A stretch of 15,324 bases of DNA from Geobacter sp. (GTDB lineage Bacteria; Desulfobacterota; Desulfuromonadia; Geobacterales; Geobacteraceae), in NCBI GenBank assembly GCA_003499925.1, contig DNRQ01000131.1:13469-28792 (forward strand), written 5' to 3'. The translations under genes were made by a program, and so were the position numbers. Each line of letters opens with the position of its first letter. Positions within the stretch are counted from its first letter, which is position 1. The notes under the pieces were generated by a model that ran no database searches, had not been told where the DNA came from, and worked only from the letters and a program-made list of their open reading frames with translations. Of this stretch, positions 13,590 through 15,324 are shown in pieces.

Positions 13590-14595
13590 AAACCCCTTCG
13601 GCCTTCAGATTTCGGGTCATCAGTTCCAGTACCGCCTCGCGGGCCGGCTTGTCCTGGTAGAGCATCTGGTACATCTTCTCGATGATCGGCATCTCCACGC
13701 CGAGCTTTTGCGCCAGGTTGTAGGCGGACTCGGTGGTCTTGACCCCTTCGGCGACCATGCGCATCTCGCCCAGGATCTCGGCAAGCTGCCTCCCCTGCCC
13801 TATCTGCAGGCCGACGCTGCGGTTTCGGGAGAGGTCCCCGGTACAGGTGAGCACGAGGTCCCCCATGCCGGCCAGTCCCGCGAAGGTTGCGGCCTGCGCC
13901 CCCATGGCGAGCCCGAGCCGGGTCATCTCGGCGAGACCGCGCGTGATGAGAGCTGCCCGCGTGTTGCAGCCGAAGCCGAGCCCGTCGGAGATTCCGGCGG
14001 CGATGGCTATCACGTTCTTGATCGCCCCGCCCAGCTCGACGCCGACCACGTCGTCGTTTCGGTAGACCCGGAAGAAGCTGGTGGTGAACGCCTCCTGCAC
14101 CCGGCGGGCGATCTCCTCCGACTCCGAGGCCGCGGTGACCGCCGTCGGCATCTCCTGGGCCACCTCACGCGCGAAGCTGGGACCGGAGAGGGCGGCAAAT
14201 CGGCCATAGAGTTGCACAGGGAGGATCTCCCGGTAGATCTCGGAGACGGTGGCAAGGGTGTCGACCTCGATACCCTTCGAAGCGCTCACGATGACCGCTG
14301 CGTCCGGGAGGAAGGGGAGCGAGTTGGTCATGACCCGGCGCACGAGCTGCGAGGGGACCACGCAAAGCACCATGGTGCAGCCGGCGTAGGCCTCCTGGAG
14401 GTCGTTGGTGAAGGCGAGGTCGTCGCTCAGCCGGATGCCCGGCAGGAACAGGGAGTTCTCCCTTTTTTCCCGCATCTCCAGCACGAGTTCCGGCTCGTAG
14501 GCCCAAAGCGTTACCGCGTGTCCCTTCTTGGCCAGCAGATCTGCCAGCGTGGTTCCCCAGCTACCGGCACCTATTACAGCTATAGTTTCATGCAT
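13588..14595 (-). CDS. gpsA: Glycerol-3-phosphate dehydrogenase [NAD(P)+] (GpsA)
   Basis: A 335-residue cytoplasmic enzyme of normal length. It reduces dihydroxyacetone phosphate to sn-glycerol-3-phosphate, the backbone of phospholipids. The nucleotide-binding motif GAGSWG spans 9-14. Lys107 (SASKGIE) and the family signature GGAIKNVIAIAAG (189-201) with Lys193 are present, as are GMGDLVLTCTGDLSRNRSVG (243-262, Asp246) and EGVKTT (283-288). I chose the ATG at 14595 because members begin with the Rossmann strand directly (HETIAVIGAG); the frame stays open 19 codons further but that extension lacks family support. The ribosome site before this ATG is weak. Downstream comes the kinase series, after an inverted hexamer array and no classical terminator. 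Confidence 0.98.
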   Translation of the reverse strand: MHETIAVIGAGSWGTTLADLLAKKGHAVTLWAYEPELVLEMREKRENSLFLPGIRLSDDLAFTNDLQEAYAGCTMVLCVVPSQLVRRVMTNSLPFLPDAAVIVSASKGIEVDTLATVSEIYREILPVQLYGRFAALSGPSFAREVAQEMPTAVTAASESEEIARRVQEAFTTSFFRVYRNDDVVGVELGGAIKNVIAIAAGISDGLGFGCNTRAALITRGLAEMTRLGLAMGAQAATFAGLAGMGDLVLTCTGDLSRNRSVGLQIGQGRQLAEILGEMRMVAEGVKTTESAYNLAQKLGVEMPIIEKMYQMLYQDKPAREAVLELMTRNLKAEGV

Positions 14596-14686
14596 GATCG
14601 CGCTCGCTTTTTTCGCGTATTCTAGTAGTAGCTTGTTAACCGTAACTCTCACCCCTTGCGGGGATTTTAAGGTCGGGGTGAAGCTT

Positions 14687-14740
14687 GATCGTAACCCGAC
14701 ATTGCAACGTCGGGTTACGCGATCAGGCCGCTAACCCGAC
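14687..14740. repeat. Three-arm palindrome of GTCGGGTTA type upstream of gpsA
   Basis: Arms GTAACCCGAC (14691-14700), GTCGGGTTAC (14709-14718) and TAACCCGAC (14732-14740) allow two exclusive hairpins. The outer pair is extended by GATC on both sides with a 2-base bulge. I recall GTAGGTCGGGTTAGCG-type palindromes as a widespread bacterial dispersed repeat, and this probably belongs to them. It lies about 95 bases before the gpsA start. Confidence 0.7.
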
Positions 14741-14778
14741 CTACGAACTACGAACTCCCCTGCAAGGGGGTTTTTGAG

Positions 14779-14820
14779 TCCCCTCTCCCCTGGTGGGAGA
14801 GGGTTAGGGAGAGGGGGATT
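14779..14820. repeat. REP palindrome, CCCTCTCCC family (copy 3, inverted)
   Basis: Nearly identical to the reverse complement of 5636-5679, with arms CCCTCTCCCC and GGGAGAGGG around TGGT. It sits directly after the stop codon of the edge gene at 14824. A small CCCCT/AGGGG hairpin followed by five T (14757-14775) lies beside it and reads as a terminator only on the plus strand, where there is no gene to end. Confidence 0.75.
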
Positions 14821-14823
14821 CCT

Positions 14824-15318
14824 CTACAGCTTCTCGACCGCCTGCAGCCGGTCATCGCCACCCTGCGCCAGCGCCTCCCTGGCGATCTCCATGCTCTCCA
14901 GGGCAAAGCCGCGCAGAAACGGATGCAGATGGTGCGGCAGCGGGTTGCCGACCAGGCTCCCGGCCAGCGCCACCACCCGCCCGATGAAGCCGCGCTCCCT
15001 GCCGCAGCGGCGCATCATCTCCGCGCTGGCAAGAAGCCTGTCCCGGATCAGCTCCAGCTCAGGCGCCAGGAGCTCCGCGCAGAAGCGCTCCAGCACCAGT
15101 TCCTGTTCGGTCAATTCGGCGCTCCGGTACTGCTCGGCGAAATCGTAGACCTGCTGCGACGCCATGAACCACCCGGCGAAGAAGGGATCGGCGAAAAGCT
15201 CGCGGGAGATCTCCTCCCCCTCCAGGTAGGTGAGGCCGCGCTCCTTAGCATACTCGCCAAAGGCGGGGCGGTGCGCCGCGGGGGTCATGTCCTCGCCCGA
15301 GAACATGCCGCGCCTCAT
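14824..15318 (-). CDS. Unrecognised helical protein, possibly cut by the window edge
   Basis: I do not recognise the family. The visible 164 residues are soluble, rich in Ala, Leu, Glu and Arg and look all-helical; no signal peptide or membrane segment stands out. A segment with Asp-Pro-Phe-Phe-Ala-Gly-Trp (44-50), a Tyr/Phe/Gln-rich helix (about 56-66) and NPLPHHLHPFLRGF (124-137) are the most distinctive. The frame is still open at the edge (Phe-Tyr precede the first Met), so the ATG at 15318 may be the start or an internal Met; another Met lies 10 residues in. It precedes gpsA on the same strand with a 228-bp repeat-rich gap. Confidence 0.65.
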   Translation of the reverse strand: MRRGMFSGEDMTPAAHRPAFGEYAKERGLTYLEGEEISRELFADPFFAGWFMASQQVYDFAEQYRSAELTEQELVLERFCAELLAPELELIRDRLLASAEMMRRCGRERGFIGRVVALAGSLVGNPLPHHLHPFLRGFALESMEIAREALAQGGDDRLQAVEKL

Positions 15319-15324
15319 GTAGAA

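Noticed and set aside
14757..14775. Rho-independent terminator CCCCT/AGGGG with five T
   Set aside because: It is oriented for the plus strand, where no gene lies upstream; the stem is only 5 bp.

Overview
The window reads as chromosomal DNA of a GC-rich, Geobacter-like deltaproteobacterium (Geobacter/Citrifermentans/Geomonas type). This rests on the protein styles (many PAS/REC histidine kinases, a radical SAM haem enzyme beside hemE) and on the abundance of G/C-run palindromic repeats between genes. From memory, the order gpsA, sensor kinases, radical SAM protein, hemE resembles the region close to the replication origin of Geobacter chromosomes; this is recollection, not something the window proves. 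All eleven genes I accept lie on the minus strand, so transcription runs from high to low coordinates.

Layout in the direction of transcription: an unrecognised helical protein cut by the right edge (15318-14824); gpsA (14595-13588); a membrane Cache-HAMP-PAS histidine kinase (13407-11119) overlapping a REC-PAS-histidine kinase (11147-9612); a repeat-filled gap; a PAS-histidine kinase (9102-8029) followed 10 bp later by a REC-PAS-GAF-histidine kinase with a TTG start (8018-5871); a repeat-filled gap; an ABC-2 exporter ATPase (5480-4554) and permease (4432-3677); a radical SAM/SPASM protein of the AhbC/AhbD haem type (3454-2375); hemE (2183-1164) with a strong terminator; and a ribbon-helix-helix antitoxin with a MazF/PemK-type toxin (1003-399) behind a near-consensus promoter. 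The last 400 bases hold only repeats.

The four kinases form two pairs, each a kinase followed by a kinase with an N-terminal receiver. That suggests a kinase-to-kinase relay, possibly branched or stacked. No DNA-binding or enzymatic output regulator lies in the window. gpsA supplies glycerol-3-phosphate for lipids, hemE and the radical SAM protein belong to haem synthesis, and the ABC pair is a drug/lipid-type exporter of unknown cargo.

The least ordinary part is the intergenic DNA. It contains two related MITE-like palindromic elements sharing a terminal core, three copies of a CCCTCTCCC-type REP palindrome, two arrangements of a second G/C-run palindrome, an exact 36-bp tandem array carrying TATAAT on the minus strand, and short-unit arrays (6, 7, 14 and about 19 bp) that overlap stop codons or sit against Shine-Dalgarno sites. 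Two of these arrays form long inverted repeats filling whole gene-gene gaps. No transposase, tRNA, rRNA, CRISPR or phage gene was seen.
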